NCBI GenBank assembly: GCA_002346535.1
Contig: DDZZ01000061.1
Location: 1 to 13,627, forward strand
Source of the DNA: Opitutales bacterium UBA2995
GTDB taxonomy: Bacteria > Verrucomicrobiota > Verrucomicrobiia > Opitutales > UBA2995
Reading direction: 5' to 3'
DNA length: 13,627 nt
The first letter of the stretch is position 1. Each line of letters starts with the position of its first letter. A model generated the notes under the pieces. It did no database searches and was not told where the DNA came from. It was given only the letters and a program-made list of their open reading frames with translations. Shown here piece after piece: positions 1 to 7,334 of this stretch. A program made the translations under genes and the position numbers.

Positions 1-111
1 TTGCTACGAAGTTAAGGGGCCGGAATATCCATGGCCCGAATAGACCAGTTGGAATAACGAATTGATCTGTGGTCGTTGACAAAACTTGGTCAGCCTCCAA
101 TAAGTGAGGTC

Positions 112-978
112 ATGAAAGTAATTCGATCAGGGAGTGCCGGATTCTGTTGGGGAGTGGAACGGGCCATCGATATTGCATCCAATTTTGCCGATCAAGGCCG
201 TCATCCGGTATACACTGACGGGCCATTGATCCATAACAAGCAAATGATGGAAAAGCTGACTCAAAAAGGCATCCGTGAAGTGGGAGATTATCAGAGTAAG
301 GCAAAAGTCGAAATCGCACACCAGGAAAAAGATAAACCAATCATGGTCGTGCGCGCTCATGGCATTTCACCGGAGCGAAGAAAATATTTAAAAAATCTCG
401 TTCTGGAATTTAGGGACGCAACTTGCCCCGATGTCGGAATCATTGCTGGTAAAATCAAGCTTCACGCCAAAAAAGGTTTTTCGATAATCATTTTTGGAGA
501 TCCGAATCATCCCGAGGCGATTGGCCTCATGGGCTATACGGAAGGAAAGGGATATGTCATCCAAACCAAGGAGGACATCGATAGCCTGCCAAAACTCGAA
601 CAGGTCTGCTTTGTATCTCAGTCTACAATGTTTACCCATGAATTTTTAGAATTATCCGATCATCTGCGCAAATTCTATCCTGAAGCCATTATTATCGACA
701 CTATTTGTGGCGCTACCAAAGAAAGACAATCCGGAGTAATTGAACTCGCCGACAAAGGCGCCGAAGCCATAGTTGTTATTGGAGGTAAACATTCAGCTAA
801 CACCAAAAAACTGGCCCTACTGGCCCTCCAGCAAAAGTTACCCACCTACCATATCGAAACTTGGGACGATCTCGAAATTGCAGAAATCAAGGAATTTGAG
901 ACTGTAGGCGTAACAGCCGGGGCCTCAACTCCAGACTTCATTATCGACGCAGTTTGCAAAAATCTGGAAGCCCTTTGA
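112..978 (+). CDS. ispH: 4-hydroxy-3-methylbut-2-enyl diphosphate reductase (IspH/LytB)
   Basis: Last enzyme of the MEP pathway: a cytosolic iron-sulfur enzyme that reduces HMBPP to isopentenyl and dimethylallyl diphosphate. From the ATG at 112 the protein has 288 residues, normal for the family. The three cluster-binding cysteines are visible at C12 (GFCWGVERAID), C105 (DATCPDV) and C199 (DTICGATKERQ). HPEAIG carries the conserved catalytic Glu (about 135), SQST is at about 169-172, and the substrate-binding GGKHSANTKKL lies near the C-terminus. The open frame extends back to a TTG at 76, but those 12 extra residues are not family-like, whereas M-K-V-I-R-S-G-S-A-G-F-C fits the usual N-terminus. 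A GAGG at 106-109 sits only two bases before the ATG, so the ribosome site does not settle the start. It stands alone on its strand, convergent with rdgB. Product certain, start fairly sure. Confidence 0.95.
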   Translation: MKVIRSGSAGFCWGVERAIDIASNFADQGRHPVYTDGPLIHNKQMMEKLTQKGIREVGDYQSKAKVEIAHQEKDKPIMVVRAHGISPERRKYLKNLVLEFRDATCPDVGIIAGKIKLHAKKGFSIIIFGDPNHPEAIGLMGYTEGKGYVIQTKEDIDSLPKLEQVCFVSQSTMFTHEFLELSDHLRKFYPEAIIIDTICGATKERQSGVIELADKGAEAIVVIGGKHSANTKKLALLALQQKLPTYHIETWDDLEIAEIKEFETVGVTAGASTPDFIIDAVCKNLEAL

Positions 979-1593
979 TCAACCTGATTTATTCTGTTTT
1001 CGAAACCAGCTAACCAACTGCTGTAAGGCCCTGGCACGATGGCTAATATTGGATTTCACATCCCAACCAAGTTCGCCAAATGTCAGCTCATATCCTCCCG
1101 GAATAAACATCGGATCATATCCGAATCCCTCATCCCCGCGTGATTCTTGGATAACAACTCCTCTGCAAATCCCCAAATACGATTCGGAAAAGCCCTCGCT
1201 GTTCATCAGGACCAAGCTACAAACGAATTGAGCTCCTCTTTTCTTTTCAGGAATTTGTGAGACCAATATCATCAATTTAACCAGATTCTGGATATCCGTC
1301 GCATCCTCCCCTGCGAATCGAGCCGAAATTACTCCAGGAGCACCTTGCAGCGCATCCACCTCGAGCCCGCTGTCGTCAGCAAGCGCATAGTTTCCGGGAC
1401 CCACTTTGGAAGCCAAAGCCTCAACCTTGAGCATAGCATTTCCCTCAAATGTTTGTTCCGTCTCCTCGACTTCAGGCATACCTCCAATTTCGTCTGCACT
1501 TTTGACCTGAATTGCCAGCGCTTCCCTCTCAAACATGGCAGACAATTCTTCAACTTTATGAGGATTGTCGGTAGCCAGGTAGACGGTGGTCAT
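979..1593 (-). CDS. rdgB: XTP/dITP diphosphatase (RdgB/HAM1 family)
   Basis: House-cleaning pyrophosphatase that hydrolyses non-canonical purine triphosphates (XTP, dITP, ITP) to monophosphates, keeping them out of DNA and RNA. The 204-residue protein is full length. Family motifs appear in order: TDNPHKVEE (T/S-x-N-x-x-K, residues 8-16), TFEGNAMLK (48-56), ADDSGLEVDAL with the metal-binding and catalytic acids (72-82), GAPGVISARFAG, GFGYDPMFIP, FGEL, and KSNISHRARAL near the end. It is the last gene of the hydrolase-ribD-rdgB operon: its ATG overlaps the ribD stop by four bases (TCAT on plus, 1590-1593), which suggests translational coupling, and no strong Shine-Dalgarno is seen. Its TGA abuts the ispH stop with no base between. 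Product call is secure. Confidence 0.95.
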   Translation of the reverse strand: MTTVYLATDNPHKVEELSAMFEREALAIQVKSADEIGGMPEVEETEQTFEGNAMLKVEALASKVGPGNYALADDSGLEVDALQGAPGVISARFAGEDATDIQNLVKLMILVSQIPEKKRGAQFVCSLVLMNSEGFSESYLGICRGVVIQESRGDEGFGYDPMFIPGGYELTFGELGWDVKSNISHRARALQQLVSWFRKQNKSG

Positions 1594-2699
1594 TGGTCCG
1601 GGTATTGTAGATGTCCTCGGGTTAGTTGATCCTCACCAAAGATCGCGTGCCGAACGTCCGTCAAACCAAAGCAATTGGCCATCAAAGAAACCTCCTGCCC
1701 CGAAACAAAAGCTGGAGATGCATCATCCGAAAGAAACTTCGGTGCACGGTATGCAAAGAGGTAATCCAACTGACGGTGCGCCAGCAAATCACTCATCAAC
1801 CCTGGGCCTCCTTCCACGTAGATCCCTGTAATATTTTTTTCAATACAACGTTTTTTGAAAGAGTTCCAAAAATCCCCTGTTTTATTCGGTAAAGTCCAAA
1901 TTGAGATTCCTTCGTCAGCCATTTCCCTCGGATCAGGCACCCCATCAACAGTTACCAAAGTCGTACGCCCTTGGAATTCGTCGGTATAAATACGGTGCTC
2001 TTTCCATTGGGCAATTGTTAGTCCTCTACGATCAAAAATAATCCGGCGTGGACAATATTCGGAAACGTCGCTTCGGCTAGTCAGTTGAGGATTGTCAACC
2101 ATCACCGTTCCAGCACCCACTGCAGTGGCGGGAAACAAGCGCCGCCAGCGCATAACATCCGCTCGGGCTAACTCGCCCGTAATCCATTTTGAATGACCAT
2201 TCCGAGTAGCGACCTTGCCATCAAGAGTAGTAGCGGTTTTCCCGGCGATAAGTGGGGAACCTTTTTGGGCAACCTGGTTGAAGATCAGGTTCAGATCTTC
2301 ACAATCCGCTTGACACACACAGGTGGTGACCTCCACGCGATTTTCCCTCAATATTTCGATCCCGCGTCCACGGTGACGTTCGTCCGGATCGATTGCACCG
2401 ACCACGACCTTTTTCAAGCCACTCTCAAGAATGGCTTGAGTGCAGGGTCCGGTATCCCCTGTGGAGCTACAGGGTTCTAAGGTCACGTAAATCGTCGCGT
2501 TAGTTAAAGGCTTGCGACCCAAATCAACCAAGGCGTTTACTTCGGCGTGGGCCTGGCCGCTTTTGGCATGATAACCACGTGCAACCACCTTACCCGATTC
2601 CACGATAACCGCACCGACCATGGGATTCGGGTGAGTATTGCCCCACCCTTTCCGGGCCTCATCCAAAGCCTCGCGCATGAATATCTCAGGATTGTTCAT
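1590..2699 (-). CDS. ribD: bifunctional riboflavin biosynthesis protein RibD (deaminase/reductase)
   Basis: Catalyses two consecutive steps of riboflavin synthesis: deamination of the diaminohydroxyphosphoribosylaminopyrimidine product of GTP cyclohydrolase II, then NADPH-dependent reduction of its ribose chain. The 369-residue length is typical of the fused enzyme. The N-terminal zinc deaminase domain (about 1-145) has HAEVNAL (H51, E53) and EPCSSTGDTGPCTQAIL (C77, C86). The C-terminal reductase domain has TTLDGKVAT, SKWITGELAR, GAGTVMVDNPQLTSR and EGGPGLMSDLL. The start is supported by GGGAG at 2705-2709, five bases before the ATG and inside the last codons of the upstream hydrolase gene. 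No ribE, ribBA or ribH is in the window, so the gene is detached from the rest of its pathway. It sits two bases after the hydrolase gene and overlaps rdgB by four. Confidence 0.95.
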   Translation of the reverse strand: MNNPEIFMREALDEARKGWGNTHPNPMVGAVIVESGKVVARGYHAKSGQAHAEVNALVDLGRKPLTNATIYVTLEPCSSTGDTGPCTQAILESGLKKVVVGAIDPDERHRGRGIEILRENRVEVTTCVCQADCEDLNLIFNQVAQKGSPLIAGKTATTLDGKVATRNGHSKWITGELARADVMRWRRLFPATAVGAGTVMVDNPQLTSRSDVSEYCPRRIIFDRRGLTIAQWKEHRIYTDEFQGRTTLVTVDGVPDPREMADEGISIWTLPNKTGDFWNSFKKRCIEKNITGIYVEGGPGLMSDLLAHRQLDYLFAYRAPKFLSDDASPAFVSGQEVSLMANCFGLTDVRHAIFGEDQLTRGHLQYPDQ

Positions 2700-2701
2700 T
2701 T

Positions 2702-3334
2702 TTACTCCCGAACAAACGGATTGGAAACCTTTTCCCTTCCCACTGTTGTGGCGGGACCGTGACCGGGAAGTAAATGTGTTTCATCGGGCAAGGAATAGAT
2801 CTGGGATCGAATGGACTGTTCGAGAACTTGCATACTCCCACCTGGTAAATCTACACGCCCAATACTTCCAGCGAAAATCGCGTCACCCACCACTGCCAGA
2901 TTCAGACTGCTTATATAAAAAAGAACATTCCCAGGACAATGGCCCGGAACATGCCGAACCTCCACTGAATGCCCTATTATGTCCAGCGATTCTCCCGGGG
3001 TCAGCCAATGGTTGATTTTAACCCCTTTGAATTCATCTTCACCGAAAAGGAATGCCCGCTGAGTATCCGGTTCTTCAAAAAGTGTTTGGTCATCCTTGTG
3101 ACCGAATGTACTTACCCCTGATTCAGTAAACTTCCATCCATCAAAGATGTGATCATAATGGCCATGAGTCAGATAAAGAGCCTGTAATTCAAAAGGATTT
3201 TCCTCATTGATTTTATTAATCCAATCAAAGGCACCATTCGGAGCATCAAACAGCACAGCCTGACCCGATGTTTCTTCAAAAAACAAAAAGGCATTCGTCG
3301 CAACATTCCCCAACTCCTGGCTAAAAATTTTCAT
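2702..3334 (-). CDS. metallo-beta-lactamase-fold hydrolase, glyoxalase II-like (YcbL type)
   Basis: Predicted dinuclear metal thioester hydrolase of the glyoxalase II group, probably acting on S-lactoylglutathione or a related thiol ester; the exact substrate cannot be read from sequence. From the ATG at 3334 the protein has 210 residues. The metal ligands are visible: THGHYDH (H57, H59, D61, H62), VPGHCPGN (H132), GDAIF (D151) and PGHGPATT (H192). GSIGRVDLPGG and GREKVSNPFV near the end are typical of short YcbL-like enzymes that lack the second glutathione-binding domain of classical GloB. The frame extends to a TTG at 3358, but the eight extra residues are unlike the family, so the ATG is preferred. 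It is the first gene of the operon with ribD and rdgB and is divergent from leuB. Fold certain, substrate inferred. Confidence 0.88.
   Translation of the reverse strand: MKIFSQELGNVATNAFLFFEETSGQAVLFDAPNGAFDWINKINEENPFELQALYLTHGHYDHIFDGWKFTESGVSTFGHKDDQTLFEEPDTQRAFLFGEDEFKGVKINHWLTPGESLDIIGHSVEVRHVPGHCPGNVLFYISSLNLAVVGDAIFAGSIGRVDLPGGSMQVLEQSIRSQIYSLPDETHLLPGHGPATTVGREKVSNPFVRE
2705..2709 (-). promoter_or_regulatory. Shine-Dalgarno site of ribD
   Basis: GGGAG on the minus strand, five bases before the ribD ATG. It overlaps the last coding codons of the upstream hydrolase gene, whose TAA lies within the spacer. It fixes the ribD start and implies that the two genes share one message. Confidence 0.6.
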
Positions 3335-3472
3335 TTCCACTACATTGTAGACCCACAATCGTGAATCAAACGAATTCCAAAAGCTGTCTTAATAGTAATG
3401 CCTTGAATACATAACTAGAACTTGCGAGCCTCGCAGGCTTTTTAGGAAAGCATCCACAATCAGCTAATATTT
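3335..3472. promoter_or_regulatory. divergent control region between the hydrolase operon and leuB
   Basis: 138 bases between two divergent start codons must hold the promoters for both directions. No confident -35/-10 pair was found by eye. On the minus strand a TACAAT lies only nine bases before the hydrolase ATG, inside an 11-base odd palindrome (CTACA-T-TGTAG on plus, 3340-3350). On the leuB side the clearest structure is the overlapping dyad at 3423-3443, listed separately. There is no Shine-Dalgarno directly before leuB; AGGAAAG at 3444-3450 is too far away. Confidence 0.5.
3423..3443 (+). terminator. small terminator-like hairpin/dyad in the leuB leader
   Basis: Two overlapping symmetries are visible. 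One is AGCCT-CGC-AGGCT (3427-3439) followed by a run of T to 3443, which looks like a very short intrinsic terminator (5-bp stem, 3-base loop) oriented toward leuB. The other is the 13-base odd palindrome TGCGAG-C-CTCGCA (3423-3435), which cannot fold as RNA but could be a protein-binding dyad. It lies about 30 bases before the leuB ATG. Attenuation or operator function is inferred. The stem is weak and no leucine-rich leader peptide is seen. Confidence 0.3.
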
Positions 3473-4573
3473 ATGAGCACTCTTAAGTTTGCAGTTTTAC
3501 CTGGCGATGGAATTGGCCCAGAGGTCATGGAGGTCGCCCTCAACGTCCTTAGCACTATCGCAGCCAAAGAAAATATGCAGCTCGATTACAAAACAGCTGA
3601 CGTAGGAGGCATAGCAATTGATAATCACGGATCGGCCCTACCCGATTCCACACTCGAAGTTTGCAAAACAGCCGATGCAATTCTGTTTGGTTCAGTTGGC
3701 GGCCCCAAATGGGAAAACCTTCCTCCCAAGGAGCAGCCGGAACGCGCAGCGCTCTTGCCCTTGCGAAAAGCATTTTCACTTTTTGCCAATATCCGACCGG
3801 GATTACTTTATGCAGAACTAGCAGAAGCTTCTCCTTTGAAAACCGAGCGGATTCCAAATGGCATAGATATCGTCTGCATTCGTGAACTTACCGGAGGTAT
3901 TTATTTCGGACAACCCAAAGAGACCAAAGATCTCGAGGGCGATGACATTCTGGCTATCGATACGATGATTTATAAAAAGTCAGAAATTGAACGGATAGCC
4001 GATGTGGCAATCGCAACAGCCAAATCAAGAGGCAAAAGGCTTTGTTCAGTAGACAAAGCCAACGTTCTTGAAACTTCTGTTTTGTGGCGACAAACAGTCA
4101 CCGAAAGGGTCGCCGCCAAAGCCCCCGAATTGGAGCTCACCCACATGTACGTAGATAATGCGGCGATGCAATTAGCCAGGGATCCAAATCAATTCGACGT
4201 TTTGTTTACTGAAAATATGTTTGGAGATATCCTGTCGGACGAAATGGCAGTAATTTGTGGTTCATTAGGCATGTTGGCATCGGCAAGCCTAGGTGCGGGG
4301 AAAAACAGCTTAGGTAAACCTTTCGGGCTCTATGAACCAGCAGGAGGAACCGCACCTGATATCGCCGGTAAAATTTTAGCCAACCCATGTGCACAGGTTT
4401 TGAGCGCTGCTTTAATGCTGCGATACAGCTTTGGTCTTGAAGAAGCCGCGACTGCCATAGAAAAGGCCGTTGAAACCGCTGTGAAAGGCGGCACCCGCAC
4501 TAGTGATATTGCATTCGGCAGCGAAGTGGCATCGACTAAGGACATGGAATTGGCCATCTTGGCTTCCCTTTAA
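3473..4573 (+). CDS. leuB: 3-isopropylmalate dehydrogenase
   Basis: NAD-dependent oxidative decarboxylase of leucine biosynthesis, converting 3-isopropylmalate to 2-oxoisocaproate (4-methyl-2-oxopentanoate) in the cytosol. The 366-residue length is typical. Motifs: GDGIGPEVME at the N-terminus, VGGPKWENLPPKEQPE followed by LLPLRKAFSLFANIRP, RELTGGIYFGQPK with the catalytic Tyr, SVDKANVLETSVLWR with the catalytic Lys, NMFGDILSDEMAVICGSLG with the metal-binding Asp residues, and GLYEPAGGTAPDIAGK for NAD binding. GGPKWENLP and the adenine-site motif favour LeuB over isocitrate or tartrate dehydrogenase. No Shine-Dalgarno precedes the ATG. leuA, leuC and leuD are absent here, so the gene is an orphan of its pathway. 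It is transcribed toward alaS after a roughly 110-base gap; a shared transcript is possible but not shown. Confidence 0.95.
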   Translation: MSTLKFAVLPGDGIGPEVMEVALNVLSTIAAKENMQLDYKTADVGGIAIDNHGSALPDSTLEVCKTADAILFGSVGGPKWENLPPKEQPERAALLPLRKAFSLFANIRPGLLYAELAEASPLKTERIPNGIDIVCIRELTGGIYFGQPKETKDLEGDDILAIDTMIYKKSEIERIADVAIATAKSRGKRLCSVDKANVLETSVLWRQTVTERVAAKAPELELTHMYVDNAAMQLARDPNQFDVLFTENMFGDILSDEMAVICGSLGMLASASLGAGKNSLGKPFGLYEPAGGTAPDIAGKILANPCAQVLSAALMLRYSFGLEEAATAIEKAVETAVKGGTRTSDIAFGSEVASTKDMELAILASL

Positions 4574-4643
4574 AAAGATTCTAAAGTTTACCTGCAGACT
4601 GCAAATATCTCAAATAAGCAAAATTATGTTGTCCTAGATAGAT

Positions 4644-4662
4644 TTGTGAATCTGATTCACAA
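4644..4662 (+). promoter_or_regulatory. perfect 19-base palindrome in the alaS leader
   Basis: TTGTGAATC-T-GATTCACAA: two perfect 9-base arms around one central base. It ends 10 bases before the ATG at 4673 and 19 before the preferred ATG at 4682. As RNA it can form an 8-bp stem with a 3-base loop just upstream of the start; as DNA it is a classic homodimer operator shape. It resembles the CRP half-sites TGTGA/TCACA, but the spacer is seven bases, not six. Escherichia coli AlaS is known to repress its own gene by binding a palindrome at its promoter, so autoregulation is a reasonable guess but unproven here. Confidence 0.5.
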
Positions 4663-4681
4663 GCGCCAGATTATGGATATC

Positions 4682-7333
4682 ATGACGTCCAAAGAAATTC
4701 GTCAGTCGTTTCTGGATTTCTTCAAGTCCAAGGAACATACAATTGTGCCTTCCGCACCACTGCTTCCGGCAGCTCCTAACCTGCTGTTCACCAATGCGGG
4801 CATGAATCCGTTTGTCCCCTATTTTTTAGGGGAACGAAATGCTGTAAACGTGCGCGTTGCTAATACACAAAAATGCATTCGCGCAGGTGGTAAGCACAAT
4901 GACCTTGAGGACGTGGGTTTCGATACTTACCACCAAACTTTTTTCGAAATGCTGGGAAACTGGTCCTTCGGAGATTATTTCAAGGAAGAAGCAATCAATT
5001 GGGCTTGGGAATTACTCACCGATGTCTGGAAGTTCCCTAAGGAGCGTCTTTATGCAACCGTCTATGATCCCGGCGAAAATGAACCGGCAAACTTTGATCA
5101 GGAAGCCTACGACTTCTGGGTCGAGGTTTTTGAAAAGGAGGGACTCGATCCCAAAGTCCACATCGTCATGGGAGACAAAAAAGACAACTTCTGGATGATG
5201 GGTGAAACGGGGCCCTGCGGACCCTGCAGTGAAATCCACATGGATTTGACAGAAAAAGGTGATACCAAAGGCAGCCTGGTTAACAAAGATTCACCGCTTT
5301 GTATCGAAATCTGGAATCTCGTCTTTATTCAATTCAACACTATTCAGCTCGGAACATATGTTCCGCTTTCCAGCAAGCACGTAGATACGGGAATGGGCTT
5401 TGAGCGCGTCTGTGGAATCATGGCCACTACTCGAGGATTCACAGATTACACCGACGTACCCTCGAATTACAATTCCGACCTTTTTGAAGAGATCTTTGTG
5501 AGTCTCAGTGAACAATCCGGTAAAGCCTATACAGGAAGCATTCCCGAATCTGCTGATAAAATGTCGGAGCAGGAATCAATCGATGTAGCTTTTCGTGTCA
5601 TTGCAGATCACATTCGCACGCTCTGTTGTTCCATAGCCGATGGCATACTTCCGGGCAATGAAGGACGAAACTATGTTTTGCGGCGCATCCTCAGGCGCGC
5701 GATTCTCTTCGGCAATCAACTCGGTTTGGGTTCTGGTTTTTTCGAAAAACTAGTCTCACCCGCTGTAAGCAAGCTCGGTGAAGTATTTCCTGAATTGGTC
5801 GCACAGCAATTAGTCATTGAAAAAGTAATTCGTTCGGAGGAAGAAGCTTTCGGCAAAACCCTGGACCGTGGATTGGCTCTTTTTGATAGAATGACCCGAG
5901 ATGGGGGACGCGAAATTTCCGGCAAAGCAGCCTTCACACTCTATGACACCTATGGTTTCCCACTCGACTTGACACAACTCATTGCCCGCGAACGAAAACT
6001 ATCCGTGGATACCGAAGGTTTCGACAAAGCCATGAAGGAACAACGTGAAAGGTCCCAAAGTGCACAAAAGAAAAGTATCATCGAGGTTATGTCGGATTCA
6101 GAAGAATCCAAAACCGAGTTTGTGGGCTTCAACTTACAAAATCTAAAGGATTACGAGACAAGCGTCAAAAGAGTGGTGAAACAGGATGGAGTTTCCCACG
6201 TGTTGCTCGAACGTACTCCCTTCTATGCGGAAATGGGAGGCCAGGTAGGCGATACGGGGCTCCTCCAGGCCGGTTCCAAGAGCTACCGAATTCAAGGCAC
6301 CAAACAAGATGGTCAGGGGCATATTCTACACCGCATCGATGAAGATGTAGATTTTGTTCTGGATGAACCAGTTAAGGTGTCCGTTGATTACGAGAAACGC
6401 CTCGCTATCCAAAGAAACCATTCGGCAACTCATTTGATGCATCACGCATTGCGCGAAGTTTTAGGCACACACATCAGGCAAGCGGGTTCTCTGGTGGTAG
6501 AAGATCGCCTTCGTTTCGATTTTAACCATTACGAAGCTGTATCTATTGAGAAACTACGAGAAATTGAGCAGATCGTTAACAAACTCATTTACGAAAACAG
6601 TGACATCAACTGTTACGAGGTACCCTTCGATGAAAAGCCGGAAAACGTCATTGCGTTGTTTGGTGAAAAATACCGCGATGTGGTTCGTGTGGTAGATATT
6701 GGTGCGTATTCGCTGGAGCTTTGCGGTGGAACCCATTCGAAATCCACCGGCGAAATAGGATTCTTCAAGATCCTTTCGGAATCGGCCATCGCAGCCGGCA
6801 CGCGCAGAATTGAAGCGATAGTCGGACAAATGAGCTTTGATTTTGTTGAAGAGCAAATCGACGCACTTAGAAATGTTTCCAATAAGCTAGCATGCCTACC
6901 AACCGAAGTTCTAGCTAAACTGGACCAGTTGATGGCCGAAAAGGCAGACCTGGAAAAACAACTTAAAAAATTTCATCAAAAAGCCGCCGCGAATCAGGCG
7001 TCTGATCTGGCCAGGAATGCAGTCCAAAAGGACGGATTAAAGTGGGTGGTCAATAAAGTAGAGGTCCTCGATCCAAATGAAATGCGATCGCTAGCTGTAC
7101 AAATTTCAAAATCTATCAAGGAAGGTGTAGTCGTTTTAGGCGGGGTGTTCGGAGGCAAGGTCACCGTGCTGGCTTTGTGCACTCCCAAAGCTGTTGAATC
7201 AGGGCACAAAGCCGGAGAAATCGTAAAATCCCTTACCAAAGATTTGGGTGGATCAGGCGGGGGGAAGCCGGATTTCGCCATGGGCGGGGCCAAGAATGCA
7301 AAACGTCTTAAAGCGGCCTTAAAAAAAATATAA
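4682..7333 (+). CDS. alaS: alanyl-tRNA synthetase
   Basis: Class II synthetase that charges tRNA-Ala and clears mischarged Ser/Gly-tRNA. From ATG 4682 (MTSKEIRQSFLDFF) it has 883 residues, normal for bacteria. An in-frame ATG at 4673 and a GTG at 4646 also exist, but the family usually begins close to this TSxEIRQ motif. The catalytic domain shows TNAGMNPFVPYFLGE, FWMMGETGPCGPCSEIH and HVDTGMGFERV. The editing domain has the zinc ligands H580 and H584 (HSATH) plus C681 and H685 (CGGTH). A short coiled coil (AKLDQLMAEKADLEKQLKKF) leads into the C-terminal C-Ala/DHHA1 domain, which ends with GGSGGGKPDFAMGGAKN. No Shine-Dalgarno is visible and the leader contains a strong palindrome. The stop lies one base from the end of the readable FmdB-like remnant on the other strand. 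Confidence 0.96.
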   Translation: MTSKEIRQSFLDFFKSKEHTIVPSAPLLPAAPNLLFTNAGMNPFVPYFLGERNAVNVRVANTQKCIRAGGKHNDLEDVGFDTYHQTFFEMLGNWSFGDYFKEEAINWAWELLTDVWKFPKERLYATVYDPGENEPANFDQEAYDFWVEVFEKEGLDPKVHIVMGDKKDNFWMMGETGPCGPCSEIHMDLTEKGDTKGSLVNKDSPLCIEIWNLVFIQFNTIQLGTYVPLSSKHVDTGMGFERVCGIMATTRGFTDYTDVPSNYNSDLFEEIFVSLSEQSGKAYTGSIPESADKMSEQESIDVAFRVIADHIRTLCCSIADGILPGNEGRNYVLRRILRRAILFGNQLGLGSGFFEKLVSPAVSKLGEVFPELVAQQLVIEKVIRSEEEAFGKTLDRGLALFDRMTRDGGREISGKAAFTLYDTYGFPLDLTQLIARERKLSVDTEGFDKAMKEQRERSQSAQKKSIIEVMSDSEESKTEFVGFNLQNLKDYETSVKRVVKQDGVSHVLLERTPFYAEMGGQVGDTGLLQAGSKSYRIQGTKQDGQGHILHRIDEDVDFVLDEPVKVSVDYEKRLAIQRNHSATHLMHHALREVLGTHIRQAGSLVVEDRLRFDFNHYEAVSIEKLREIEQIVNKLIYENSDINCYEVPFDEKPENVIALFGEKYRDVVRVVDIGAYSLELCGGTHSKSTGEIGFFKILSESAIAAGTRRIEAIVGQMSFDFVEEQIDALRNVSNKLACLPTEVLAKLDQLMAEKADLEKQLKKFHQKAAANQASDLARNAVQKDGLKWVVNKVEVLDPNEMRSLAVQISKSIKEGVVVLGGVFGGKVTVLALCTPKAVESGHKAGEIVKSLTKDLGGSGGGKPDFAMGGAKNAKRLKAALKKI

Positions 7334-7334
7334 C

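Noticed and set aside
1..75. Possible tail of an upstream plus-strand gene before ispH
   Set aside because: Two frames are open from the window edge (stops at 41-43 and 63-65), but neither short peptide has a family signature, so a gene end cannot be supported.
2638..3015. 125-codon plus-strand open frame opposite the hydrolase and ribD genes
   Set aside because: It is antisense to two clearly conserved genes and has no recognisable protein features, so it is a shadow of their codon usage.
4645..4661. CRP-binding site before alaS (TGTGA...TCACA)
   Set aside because: The half-sites match but the spacer is seven bases instead of the required six, and no CRP gene or regulon context is visible; kept only as an unassigned palindrome.
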